In this document: positions 33,473 through 41,202 of the stretch, one piece after another
Layout of the letters: every line of letters begins with the position of its first letter
How positions within the stretch are numbered: the stretch's first letter is position 1
Assembly (NCBI GenBank): GCA_963772375.1
Contig: CAVYXG010000001.1
Coordinates: 1,550,001 to 1,614,000 of the forward strand
Source: DATBHM01 sp963772375
Lineage (GTDB): Bacteria > Actinomycetota > UBA4738 > JACQTL01
DNA length: 64,000 bases
Reading direction: 5' to 3'
The notes under the pieces: model-generated
Databases searched by the model: none
Told to the model about the DNA's origin: nothing
What the model saw: the letters and a program-made list of their open reading frames with translations, nothing else
Program-made: the position numbers and the translations under genes

Positions 33473-36086
33473 GGCGGAGGAGCTCCCCCACGTTCGCGTG
33501 GTCGGCGCGGCGCTGCACCCGCATCGCTCCCAGCCACGCCAGGGCGATCACGACGACGGCAACCACCGCAAGCGTCGGAGCCGGGACGTCGAACAGCGGC
33601 CCCGGCGGCAGCGCCGGCAACGGGTCGACCTTCCCGTGCACGATGAACGCCGCGGTCGTGGCGAACACCGCCCCGATCACGTAGGCCGCCGCCAGCATCC
33701 CCCCCAGCTCGAGGGCGATCGACCGGCGGTGCTCCCGCCGCCCCAGCCCCATCCGCCGGGCCAGCGCGTAGGTGACCTCGCGCTGCTGCTGCCGGGCCTG
33801 GAGGTACAGCACCGCGCCCAGCACCGACAGGACCCCGGCCAGCGCTCCGAACGTCTGAAGCAGCCCGAACGTCCACGTCAGTGCCAGGAACCCGGGCGAC
33901 GTGCGCTGGGCGTTCGCGGTCACGAAGAACCCCGGGTCGAACCCCTCCCGCTGCAGGGCCGGGACGATGTCGGCCGGATCGCCCCGCGCCCACAGCTGGA
34001 ACGTCGGCCCCAGGCCGGACGAGCTCGGGTCGGGGGCCACGTCCTCCAGCCGCCTCCGATCGACCACCAGCGTCGGCTCCCCCCGGACCACGCCCGGGAA
34101 CACCTGCATCGACGAGATGGCCCGCACCGGGACCTCGGTCCCGGCGATGGACAGCGACGCGCCCCGGGGCAGGCGGGTTCCGACGGCGATGGCGGGCAGG
34201 GTGCCACCGGCGTCGAGCGCGCGCAGCGCCGGCGGAGGGCCCGAGAACGGCGCGATCCAGGCGGCCGCCCGGGAGAACGAGGCCGGGTCGACCGCGATCA
34301 GGTCCACCTGCGTGCCGCCCGGGTCGAGCGTGGTCGCCGACAGGATCTCGACGGGCGTCCAGGCGAACGGAGGATGTCCGCGCACGCTCGGCAGGGACCC
34401 GGTGATTGCCGTGACGTCCGTGCCCACCGACAACACGGCCTTGGCGGCGGCCGTTCGCTGGACCGAGGCCGCCAACACGTTCGAGTACGTCAGGATCCCC
34501 ACCGCGATCGCCCCCACCAGCACGAGGACGGAGACCAGCCGCGGCGACCCCGCCGCGCGAGCGGCCGTCAGGAACACCCACGGCCGCCGCCGCGCCGCCA
34601 CCGCCCGTACCTTCGGGAGCAGCCGCCGGAGGACCCGGACGGCGATCCCCGCGGTCGCCGCCACGAACAAGAACGGGAACGCCAGGACCAGCAGGTCCAG
34701 GTGGGGCGGGGTCGTCACCTCCGTGGGTCCGACGGTCCCGGTGCCGCGCGTCAGGATCTCGTAGCCCGAGGCCGCCGCGAGGGCCAGGAGCGCGAGCTCC
34801 CACGGCGGGCGGGAGCCGGTGCGGCCCCGGACGCGGCGATCGGGCGAGTCGAGCCGAACGGCCACCGCGGTGAACGCCCCCACCACGAGTGCCGCGACGG
34901 CCGCCGCGACGCCCACCCGGACGCCCGCCCCCGAGACCGCCGCCCGGTCGACCGGCCCGCCAGGTCCGGTCGCCGCGGTCAGCGCCCCCGCCAGGGCCAG
35001 GCCGATCGCGGCGCCGAGTGCGGCCGGGAGCAGGGCCTCGGCGGCCGTGCGCAGGCCCAGGGCGACGGGGCTCGTCCCCCGGGCGGTCAGCAGGCCGAAC
35101 TCCACGCTTCGGCGCCGGGCCAGGAACATCCCCGCCGCGCCGGCCAGGATCAGCGCCGCCAGCTCACCGGCCAGCGAGATGGCCTGCACGGGCTGGGTCG
35201 TCGTGGCCACCGTCTGGTCGGCCTGTTCGACCAGGGTGGGCAGCGCCGATTCCACGTCGTCGAACGCCGCGTACAGGGGCGACTCCGGCTCGGCCACGCC
35301 GTCCTTGATCGACGTGATCGCCGTCGCCACACGGCGGGCCTCGCGCAGGCTCAGGCCGGCCGGGACCGGCGCCTCCACCTCGAGCGTTCCCCGGTCGGTC
35401 AGCTGCCGCTCGGTGTCGAGAAACGGCCGGAGGTCGCCGAGCAGCGGTGGCGGCGGGAGCTCGTCGGGGTCCCCCAGGGGCGGCGCGACCCGGGACAGCA
35501 CGGGCGACCAGAACGCCGGCACGTTGTACGGATCGATGTCGCGGTAGATCCCGGCCACCCGGACGGGCGTGCTGATGCCCTCGACCGACACCGTCGCCGT
35601 CGAACCCGGGTGCAGGCCGAGCGGCTTGGCCGCGGACTCGCCCACCCACAGGCCGTTCGAGCCCTTCCCGGCGACGACCTTCACGTGGTCCAGGAACCCC
35701 GTCCGGGTGAGCATCTGCACGTTCACCTGCCGCTTCCCGACCTGGAGCGTGGCGTTCGGGGCGCCGAGGACGGTGACGACCGGCGGCGCCAGCGGCAGCT
35801 CGCGGAGGCCGTCGTCGAGCAGCGAGATCCGGAACGCCGTCCGGTCCCAGGTGAGCGGGATGTCCACGGTCGCCCGGACGCCCGACGGCGCACCGGTCGC
35901 CTCGTTCGTGCGCTGGGCCACGGCGGCGTTCCCCGCCGAGGACACCACCAGGGGACCGGTCGCGGCCGCGATGCCGACCACGGCGCCGGCGCCGATCACC
36001 GCGACCAGCACCGGCGGGAACCGCCGGAGGCGCACCAGCGACCGGGCGAACGAACCCGGCAGGGCCCGGACGGATGCCGGCTTCAT
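33462..36086 (-). CDS. FtsX-like ABC transporter permease
   Basis: An 874-residue membrane protein with the MacB/FtsX layout: an N-terminal helix (FPPVLVAVIGAGAVVGIAAA), a large extracytoplasmic region (about 60-330), a helix group (about 340-560), a second extracytoplasmic region (about 580-740) and a final three-helix FtsX core (LLQTFGALAGVLSVLGAVLYLQARQQQREVTYALARRMG ... LAVVAVVVIALAWLGA). The ATG at 36086 has AGAGG upstream. No ABC ATPase gene is adjacent, which is unusual. It follows a beta-propeller lipoprotein gene by 19 nt, so the two may act together at the outer membrane face. The transported or released substrate is unknown. Confidence 0.85.
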   Translation of the reverse strand: MKPASVRALPGSFARSLVRLRRFPPVLVAVIGAGAVVGIAAATGPLVVSSAGNAAVAQRTNEATGAPSGVRATVDIPLTWDRTAFRISLLDDGLRELPLAPPVVTVLGAPNATLQVGKRQVNVQMLTRTGFLDHVKVVAGKGSNGLWVGESAAKPLGLHPGSTATVSVEGISTPVRVAGIYRDIDPYNVPAFWSPVLSRVAPPLGDPDELPPPPLLGDLRPFLDTERQLTDRGTLEVEAPVPAGLSLREARRVATAITSIKDGVAEPESPLYAAFDDVESALPTLVEQADQTVATTTQPVQAISLAGELAALILAGAAGMFLARRRSVEFGLLTARGTSPVALGLRTAAEALLPAALGAAIGLALAGALTAATGPGGPVDRAAVSGAGVRVGVAAAVAALVVGAFTAVAVRLDSPDRRVRGRTGSRPPWELALLALAAASGYEILTRGTGTVGPTEVTTPPHLDLLVLAFPFLFVAATAGIAVRVLRRLLPKVRAVAARRRPWVFLTAARAAGSPRLVSVLVLVGAIAVGILTYSNVLAASVQRTAAAKAVLSVGTDVTAITGSLPSVRGHPPFAWTPVEILSATTLDPGGTQVDLIAVDPASFSRAAAWIAPFSGPPPALRALDAGGTLPAIAVGTRLPRGASLSIAGTEVPVRAISSMQVFPGVVRGEPTLVVDRRRLEDVAPDPSSSGLGPTFQLWARGDPADIVPALQREGFDPGFFVTANAQRTSPGFLALTWTFGLLQTFGALAGVLSVLGAVLYLQARQQQREVTYALARRMGLGRREHRRSIALELGGMLAAAYVIGAVFATTAAFIVHGKVDPLPALPPGPLFDVPAPTLAVVAVVVIALAWLGAMRVQRRADHANVGELLRRAG

Positions 36087-36105
36087 CGGTGGGGGCCTCT
36101 GCCCG

Positions 36106-37140
36106 TCACGACCGCATCCACAGCAGCGGGACGCCGGACGACGTGAGGGTCCCGACCTGCCGCCCATTCGTGTCGATCAGCGCCACGACGTTCAGGCTCC
36201 TCGCCATCGCGAGCACCTTTCCGTCGGGAGCCCAGCTCACCTGGTCGCTGTCGCGCGAAATCCCGACCTGCTGTTCGGCCCCGGTGTCCGGATCGAATGT
36301 GAACACCTCGCCGGCCGGCAGGAACTCGAGGAACGCCAGCAGCCGCCCGCCGGGCTGCCACTGCATCTTGCCGAACTGCGCCGTGCCGAGGGGATCCACC
36401 AGGGGCGCGCCGTGCTCGCGCCACACGACGATGGCGCTTCGCGACGCGTCCCCCACCGCCACGGCGATCCCGGGTTCGCCCCACGCCACGGCGTCCAGCG
36501 ACTGCGGCGCCACGTTCGACCGCTTCAGCTCGGGGACGTCGCGGAACCGCAGCACCTCCCGCGGCGTGCCGTCCGGCAGGTCCATGACGGACAGCCCGCC
36601 GTGCGAGACGAACGCGACACGGTCGCCGTCGGGCGAGATCGCGGCCGCACACGCCTGCCCGATCGTCCGCCACGCGGTGGGCGCCGCCAGGTCGAGGACC
36701 CGCATGTCCCCCGGGCAGCCCCAGGTGAGCGCCGTGCCGGCCGTCACCTGGAACCCGGTGACGCCGGCCGCCGGCGGCCCGATGCGCTGGGGCCGAACAC
36801 CGGGACCGAGCAGGTACAGCTGGTTCTGCGACCGCTGGCCGAACGACAACGGCATGCCGTAGAACCGCCCATCCGGGCCCGGCCAGCCGTCGACCCAGCT
36901 GCCCCGCACGAGCGGCAGCTGAATCTGGCGTTCCCGGTCGGTCCTCGGGTCGAGCGAGGTCACGTTGACCTGGAACCGCCCCGACAGGACGACGATCTGC
37001 CCGGCCGGGTGATACGTCGGGCCGGTGGTCGCCCGGGGCCCGACCCCGCCACCACCGGTGCAGGATGCGGCGAGCAGCGCCGCCATTCCGGCCGACGACA
37101 CGAGGGCGCGCCGGCGAAGCCGCTCGAACGAGGGTCCCAT
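36106..37140 (-). CDS. Beta-propeller lipoprotein
   Basis: A 344-residue exported lipoprotein (signal SSAGMAALLAASCTGG) with WD40/TolB-like repeats, for example AAAISPDGDRVAFVSHGGLSVMDL, MQWQPGGRLLAFLEFLPAGEVFTFDPDTG and VSWAPDGKVLAMARSL. The ATG at 37140 has TACAAA 6 nt upstream (37147-37152) and no ribosome site, so a leaderless start is likely; an ATG at 37158 would add six residues. It is cotranscribed with the FtsX-like permease. A ligand-sensing or scaffold role is possible. Confidence 0.8.
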   Translation of the reverse strand: MGPSFERLRRRALVSSAGMAALLAASCTGGGGVGPRATTGPTYHPAGQIVVLSGRFQVNVTSLDPRTDRERQIQLPLVRGSWVDGWPGPDGRFYGMPLSFGQRSQNQLYLLGPGVRPQRIGPPAAGVTGFQVTAGTALTWGCPGDMRVLDLAAPTAWRTIGQACAAAISPDGDRVAFVSHGGLSVMDLPDGTPREVLRFRDVPELKRSNVAPQSLDAVAWGEPGIAVAVGDASRSAIVVWREHGAPLVDPLGTAQFGKMQWQPGGRLLAFLEFLPAGEVFTFDPDTGAEQQVGISRDSDQVSWAPDGKVLAMARSLNVVALIDTNGRQVGTLTSSGVPLLWMRS

Positions 37141-37212
37141 ATCCCATTTGTACGACATGGGGCGCCCCTGCGGTTCCTATACGGGCGAAACGACGCGGAC
37201 GGGGAAACGGGA

Positions 37213-37252
37213 GCACGGGAGCCGGACCCGCCGCCGAGGCCGGCTCCCGTGC
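37213..37252 (-). terminator. 13-bp hairpin after cupredoxin gene
   Basis: GCACGGGAGCCGG (37213-37225) pairs perfectly with CCGGCTCCCGTGC (37240-37252) across a 14-nt loop. It lies 11 nt after the stop of the minus-strand cupredoxin gene and upstream of the lipoprotein gene, so it most likely ends the cupredoxin transcript. Confidence 0.7.
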
Positions 37253-37263
37253 CGGTTCGTGGG

Positions 37264-37764
37264 CTAGGAGACCAGGAGCTGTCCCACCATGCCCAGGCTG
37301 TGGTGGTACTCGCAGTGGAATTCGACGGACCCCGACTTCGGGAATGTGATCGTGACCGTCTTGGTCTCCCCGCCGTCGATGTCCACGTCGACCTTCTGGG
37401 CATCGATCGTGAAGTTGTGCTCGGTGCTGCTCTCGTTCTTGAGCGTGAGCGTGACCTTCTCGCCCGCGGTGCCCTTCATGGTCGTGGGGTCGAAGTAGTA
37501 GTCGTCGGTCTCGATCGAGAACACCGAGCGCCCCGCCAGGTCGGCCGATCCGTGGTCGTTCGCCTTCTCCCCGTCGATCGTGGTCGTCCCGCCGCCGGAC
37601 TCGCCGGACTCGCCGCTGGTGGCACCAGTTGTGGCCGCGCTCGTCGCTCCGGTGGTCGCTCCGGTGGCGGCCCCGGTCGTCGTGCCCGACGGCGACGAGG
37701 ACTTGGAACAGGCGGCACCGACCAGCATCACCGCCACCAGCAGGAACATCGGCAACCGTCGCAT
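37264..37764 (-). CDS. Plastocyanin-like cupredoxin lipoprotein
   Basis: A 166-residue exported protein with a lipoprotein signal (LLVAVMLVGAACSKSSS), a low-complexity Thr/Ala/Gly/Ser linker of about 40 residues with TTGATS-type repeats, and a cupredoxin domain. The copper ligands are His (STEHNFTID) and FHCEYHHSLGM (Cys, His, Met), a full type-1 set. The fold DGGETKTVTITFPKSGSVEFHCEYHH is like that of the cupredoxin at 25835. GAGGAGG lies 5-6 nt before the ATG at 37764. It is a single-gene unit ended by a strong hairpin. Confidence 0.9.
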   Translation of the reverse strand: MRRLPMFLLVAVMLVGAACSKSSSPSGTTTGAATGATTGATSAATTGATSGESGESGGGTTTIDGEKANDHGSADLAGRSVFSIETDDYYFDPTTMKGTAGEKVTLTLKNESSTEHNFTIDAQKVDVDIDGGETKTVTITFPKSGSVEFHCEYHHSLGMVGQLLVS

Positions 37765-37905
37765 CTGCACCTCCTCGCTCGCTCTCGGACGGGGGTACTA
37801 CGGCCGGCGCCGCGGATCGGCTTGCCGGCCGGGCGGGTTGCGTCATCGCCGAAAGGGCCAACGGCGGGGGGCCGGGTGCTCCCCCCGGACCGGGGACGCC
37901 CTCCC

Positions 37906-37911
37906 TATACT
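37906..37911 (+). promoter_or_regulatory. Putative -10 box, leaderless promoter of FrhB-like gene
   Basis: TATACT lies 9 nt before the ATG at 37921, with no ribosome-binding sequence. Transcription would begin at or within 2-3 nt of the start codon. Confidence 0.5.
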
Positions 37912-37920
37912 TCCGCGGGC

Positions 37921-39111
37921 ATGCCGTCCTCCGCCGACAAGACCCAGTGGCGCGACCTCCACCACGAGGTGGTGACCTCCGGCCTGTGCACCGGGTGTTC
38001 GGCCTGCGTGGTGGTCTGTCCGTTCCACGTGCTCGGCTACGACCACGACGACGGCACGGGCCACAACGGGCCGTACCGGCCGTTCCACCTGGAGGAGGGC
38101 GCCGAGGACCACTGCACCCACGGCGACCGCGGCTGCGACATCTGCACGCGGGCATGTCCGCGGTTCCGGGAATGGGAACCGGAGATCGACCGGATGCTGT
38201 TCGGGAGGACCCGGTCGATCGAGGAGGTCATCGGCGTCCACCAGTCGATCGTGCTGGCCCGCGCGGCCGACCCCCGGGTGCTGGCGGTGGGCCAGGACGG
38301 CGGGGTCGTGAGCGCCCTGCTGATCTGGGGCCTCGAGCACGGCGAGATCGACGGCGTGGCCACGTCCAAGCTCTCGGACTCGCGGCCGTGGGACGCCGAG
38401 CCCGCGATCGTCACCGACGTGCCCGGCGTGCTGGCGACCGCGGGTTCCCGCTACACGTACTCGGCCAACCCGCTGGCGCTGATCGAGGGCGCCAAGCGCG
38501 GGCTGTCGAGCATGGCGCTCGTCGGGATGTCGTGCATGGCTTCCGTTACCGGCGCCATGGAGGCCCGCCGCGTCGCCAAGTGGCGCAAGAAGATCGCGTG
38601 GACGTTCGGGCTGCTCTGTTCGAAGTCGTTCATGTACGAGGGGCTGATGGACAACAAGATCCACGGCGAGCTCGGCGTGAAGTACGAGGACATCGCCCGG
38701 ATCAACGTGAAGGGCAAGGTCATCGTGTACACGACCTCCGGCGACGTGCACGACGTGTCGCTGAAGGAGGCCCGCCAGTGGACCCGGCCGGGGTGCACGA
38801 TGTGCCCGGACTTCTCCGCCGAGCATTCGGACATCTCGTTCGGGGGGCTCGGCCAGAGCGAGGGGTGGACGCTGACGATCATCCGCACCGACCGCGGGCT
38901 GGACATCTGGCGCCGCGCGGTCGAGGCGGGCGTGGTCGAGTGGCGGCCGTCGGAGGAGGACCCAGCCGCGATCGCGCTGATGGAGAAGCTCGCCGCCAAG
39001 CAGCGCGAACGGTGGCCGGTCGACTCGCTGCAGGAGGCCTGGACGCTGCCCGGGGCCCTCCCGTCGGCGAACGGTCAGGCCGCCGCGCCGGCACCGGCCG
39101 CGTCCGAGTAG
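37921..39111 (+). CDS. FrhB/FdhB-family F420-type iron-sulfur flavoprotein
   Basis: A 396-residue protein of the coenzyme F420 hydrogenase/dehydrogenase beta-subunit family. Two N-terminal cysteine clusters, CTGCSACVVVCPF and CDICTRACPRF, would hold 4Fe-4S centres. The family core GQDGGVVSALLIWGLEHGEIDG and TAGSRYTYSANPLALIEGA follows, then CMASVTGAM and RPGCTMCPDFSAEHSDISFGGLG. It would shuttle electrons between F420 or another flavin cofactor and ferredoxin-like partners. Two LLM enzymes (39350, 47816) and a ferredoxin (47405) in the window fit this. The real partner is unknown. The very long upstream open frame is the antisense of other genes. Confidence 0.88.
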   Translation: MPSSADKTQWRDLHHEVVTSGLCTGCSACVVVCPFHVLGYDHDDGTGHNGPYRPFHLEEGAEDHCTHGDRGCDICTRACPRFREWEPEIDRMLFGRTRSIEEVIGVHQSIVLARAADPRVLAVGQDGGVVSALLIWGLEHGEIDGVATSKLSDSRPWDAEPAIVTDVPGVLATAGSRYTYSANPLALIEGAKRGLSSMALVGMSCMASVTGAMEARRVAKWRKKIAWTFGLLCSKSFMYEGLMDNKIHGELGVKYEDIARINVKGKVIVYTTSGDVHDVSLKEARQWTRPGCTMCPDFSAEHSDISFGGLGQSEGWTLTIIRTDRGLDIWRRAVEAGVVEWRPSEEDPAAIALMEKLAAKQRERWPVDSLQEAWTLPGALPSANGQAAAPAPAASE

Positions 39112-39159
39112 CTCGCCCAACCGGCGACCCGGGCCTCTGGTCGCGTGCCCAGGGACGAC

Positions 39160-39349
39160 GAGGTACGAGTTCAACCCGGGGACGTGGCCGTACCGCGACG
39201 CATGGGGCCGTGTCGGTTCAACTACCGCTGCGCGTTCGACGTCGACATCGGTCGACGCGACGCACGCCTGGGCGGTCGGCACGAACGGCAAGATCACCCG
39301 GTACACGGCATCGACGACGGGGCGACCATCCCGCGCTAGTTTGGTCGCG
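39160..39349 (+). pseudogene. Possible remnant of a repeat-type protein
   Basis: Between the FrhB-like gene and the LLM gene one frame reads YEFNPGTWPYRDAWGR and later DATHAWAVGTNGKITRYT, without a start codon. The latter looks like one coil of a BNR/Ycf48-type propeller. The frame has no stop and runs into the LLM ATG, where TAGTTT (39337-39342) gives a fresh leaderless promoter. It may be a decayed gene end or chance. Confidence 0.3.
39337..39342 (+). promoter_or_regulatory. Putative -10 box, leaderless promoter of LLM gene
   Basis: TAGTTT lies 7 nt before the ATG at 39350; no ribosome-binding sequence is present. Confidence 0.45.
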
Positions 39350-40219
39350 ATGAACGTCGGCGTGGTGTTCCCGCAGACCGAACTGGGCGGCGACGCCGGC
39401 GCGGTTCGGGCCTACGCGCAGCGGGTGGAGGAGCTCGGGTACGCGCACCTGCTCGCCTACGACCACGTGCTGGGGGCGGACCCGGGCGTGCACTCGCCGT
39501 GGAACGGGCCGTACGACGTCCACACGACGTTCCACGAGCCGTTCGTCATGTTCGGGTTCCTGGCCGGGATCACGACGCTCGAGCTCGTGACCGGGATCAT
39601 CATCCTGCCGCAGCGCCAGACGGCCCTGGTGGCGAAGCAGTCGGCGGAGGTCGACCTGCTCACCGAGGGGCGGTTCCGGCTCGGCGTCGGGCTGGGGTGG
39701 AACGCGGTCGAGTACGAGGCGCTGGGGAAGGACTTCTCGAACCGGGGCCGGCGGATGGAGGAGCAGATCGCGCTGCTCCGCCGGCTGTGGACCGAGCCGT
39801 CGCTCACGTTCGGCGGTGAGTTCGAACGCGTGACCGGTGCGGGCCTCGCACCGCTGCCGGTCCAGCGGCCGATCCCCGTATGGATCGGGGCGCAGTCGCC
39901 GCGGGCCTACGAGCGCGCCGGCCGGCTCGCCGACGGATGGTTCCCGCAGGTCCGGCCCGGCCCCGAGTTGGACGAGGCGAGGGGGGTCGTCGACCGGGCG
40001 GCGGCCGGAGCCGGTCGCGACCCGGCCTCGCTGGGTATGGAGGGGCGCGTGACGTGGCGACCGGGCGACCTCGACACGTTCCTCCGGTACGTGGAGTCCT
40101 GGCGCGAGGCCGGGGCGACCCACGTCTCGATCAACACGATGCGCGTCGGCCTCGAGGGCGCCGACGGCCACCTCGCCGTCCTGGAACGGGCAGCCGACGC
40201 CCTCGAGCTTGGCCGCTGA
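39350..40219 (+). CDS. LLM-class (F420-type) oxidoreductase
   Basis: A 289-residue luciferase-like TIM-barrel enzyme. The start MNVGVVFPQTELGGDAGAVRAYAQRVEELGYAHLLAYDHVLG is typical of the F420-dependent class; AKQSAEVDLLTEGRFRLGVGLGWN and IPVWIGAQSPRAYERAGRLADGWFP follow. It would transfer hydride between F420H2 and a small substrate. F420 rather than FMN use is inferred from family resemblance and the neighbouring FrhB-like gene. An upstream TTG would add three residues; the ATG with its -10 box is preferred. Confidence 0.9.
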   Translation: MNVGVVFPQTELGGDAGAVRAYAQRVEELGYAHLLAYDHVLGADPGVHSPWNGPYDVHTTFHEPFVMFGFLAGITTLELVTGIIILPQRQTALVAKQSAEVDLLTEGRFRLGVGLGWNAVEYEALGKDFSNRGRRMEEQIALLRRLWTEPSLTFGGEFERVTGAGLAPLPVQRPIPVWIGAQSPRAYERAGRLADGWFPQVRPGPELDEARGVVDRAAAGAGRDPASLGMEGRVTWRPGDLDTFLRYVESWREAGATHVSINTMRVGLEGADGHLAVLERAADALELGR

Positions 40220-40227
40220 GCCACGCG

Positions 40228-41100
40228 TCAGGAGCCGGCGGTCAGGTCCGACTGCGCCTGCTCGAGGGCCCGCCCCGCGTCCTCGAGCTTCGCGGCGGCG
40301 TTCTCGGCGTCCTTCGTCGCTCGTTCGGATCGCTTCCGGAGGGTCGCGAGCTCGCGTTCGACCCGGTCCACGTCCGCGGCCAGCGACTTCGCGTGGTCGC
40401 GAGTCTCGGCGCCCCGCTTCCGGGCGGCCATGACGGCGTCCTCGGCCCTCGACACCTTGGCCTTGGCGCGCTCGCGAACCCGCCGTGCGGCAGGAGTCTC
40501 GGCGGCTTCAGCCTCCGAGTCGATCTCACCCTCGTCCGTGGCATCGTCGGTTCCGGCCCCTCTCGACGGCGCCGCGCGGCCGCCGAGCAGCACCTCGAAC
40601 CCCGACACGTCGCCGAACCCGGCCGGGGCATCCGCCTCCCTGGCCAACCGGCCCGAGCGAACCAGCTCGCCGGTGGCCTCGTCGGTCGACGCCGCTTCCA
40701 GCGTCGACCGGATGGAATCGATGTGCGACGCCGGGCTCCGCCCGGCATCGCGGAACACCTTCGACGCCTCGTCCACCAGCTCGGCCACGACCGCGCGCCG
40801 CCGCTGCGTCGCCTCGCGCAGGGCCTTCCCGGACCCCGAGAGCGCCGCCCGCTGAGCGTTCCGGAGCGACGCCCCCGCGTCGAGGAGCTGCTCGACGAGC
40901 TTGGGCTGGCGCCGGGACAGCTGGTTCACGGCCCATGCCACCGCGGTGGGCCTCTTGAGCGCCTTGACCTGGTCCGACGCCGCCCGGTCCCCGCCCGCCC
41001 GAAGCTCCTTCGCGGCGGCGTTCCGCTCGGACGTGAACTCGTCGGGATCGAGCGAGTACAGCCGGTCGATCACGGCTTCGACGTCGATCCCCTTCGGCAC
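40228..41100 (-). CDS. Coiled-coil protein of unknown function
   Basis: A 290-residue protein. The N-terminal part (VIDRLYSLDPDEFTSERNAAAKELRAGGDRAASDQVKALKRPTAVAWAVNQLSRRQP) is a compact helical region I have only a general impression of from actinobacterial proteins; the middle is low complexity; the last 90 residues (RVRERAKAKVSRAEDAVMAARKRGAE ... ERATKDAENAAAKLEDAGRALEQAQSD) form a long coiled coil. GTG at 41100 gives the start VPKGIDVEAVIDRL. It is divergent from the AAA ATPase across 102 bp, and a functional link to it is possible but unproven. No function is assigned. Confidence 0.8.
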   Translation of the reverse strand: MPKGIDVEAVIDRLYSLDPDEFTSERNAAAKELRAGGDRAASDQVKALKRPTAVAWAVNQLSRRQPKLVEQLLDAGASLRNAQRAALSGSGKALREATQRRRAVVAELVDEASKVFRDAGRSPASHIDSIRSTLEAASTDEATGELVRSGRLAREADAPAGFGDVSGFEVLLGGRAAPSRGAGTDDATDEGEIDSEAEAAETPAARRVRERAKAKVSRAEDAVMAARKRGAETRDHAKSLAADVDRVERELATLRKRSERATKDAENAAAKLEDAGRALEQAQSDLTAGS

Positions 41101-41202
41101 GCCGCGAGTCTCGCACAGGACCGGGCCTTTCCCTCCGTGTCCCCCTAAGGTCTGTCCCCCAAATCGCCGATAGGAATCGACATGACGGAGGAGGCGCGGC
41201 CC

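Noticed and set aside
30527..33646. Open frame of 1039 codons on the plus strand
   Set aside because: Out-of-frame shadow of the disulfide reductase, IscA-like and beta-helix genes, all of which have clear motifs in their own frames.
37600..37690. Short tandem GC-rich repeats as a CRISPR or regulatory repeat
   Set aside because: They encode the TTGATS-type linker of the cupredoxin lipoprotein and are codon-phased.
35569..37920. In-frame N-terminal extension of the FrhB-like gene by about 780 codons
   Set aside because: It runs antisense through the permease, lipoprotein and cupredoxin genes. The ATG at 37921 with TATACT just upstream is a far better start.
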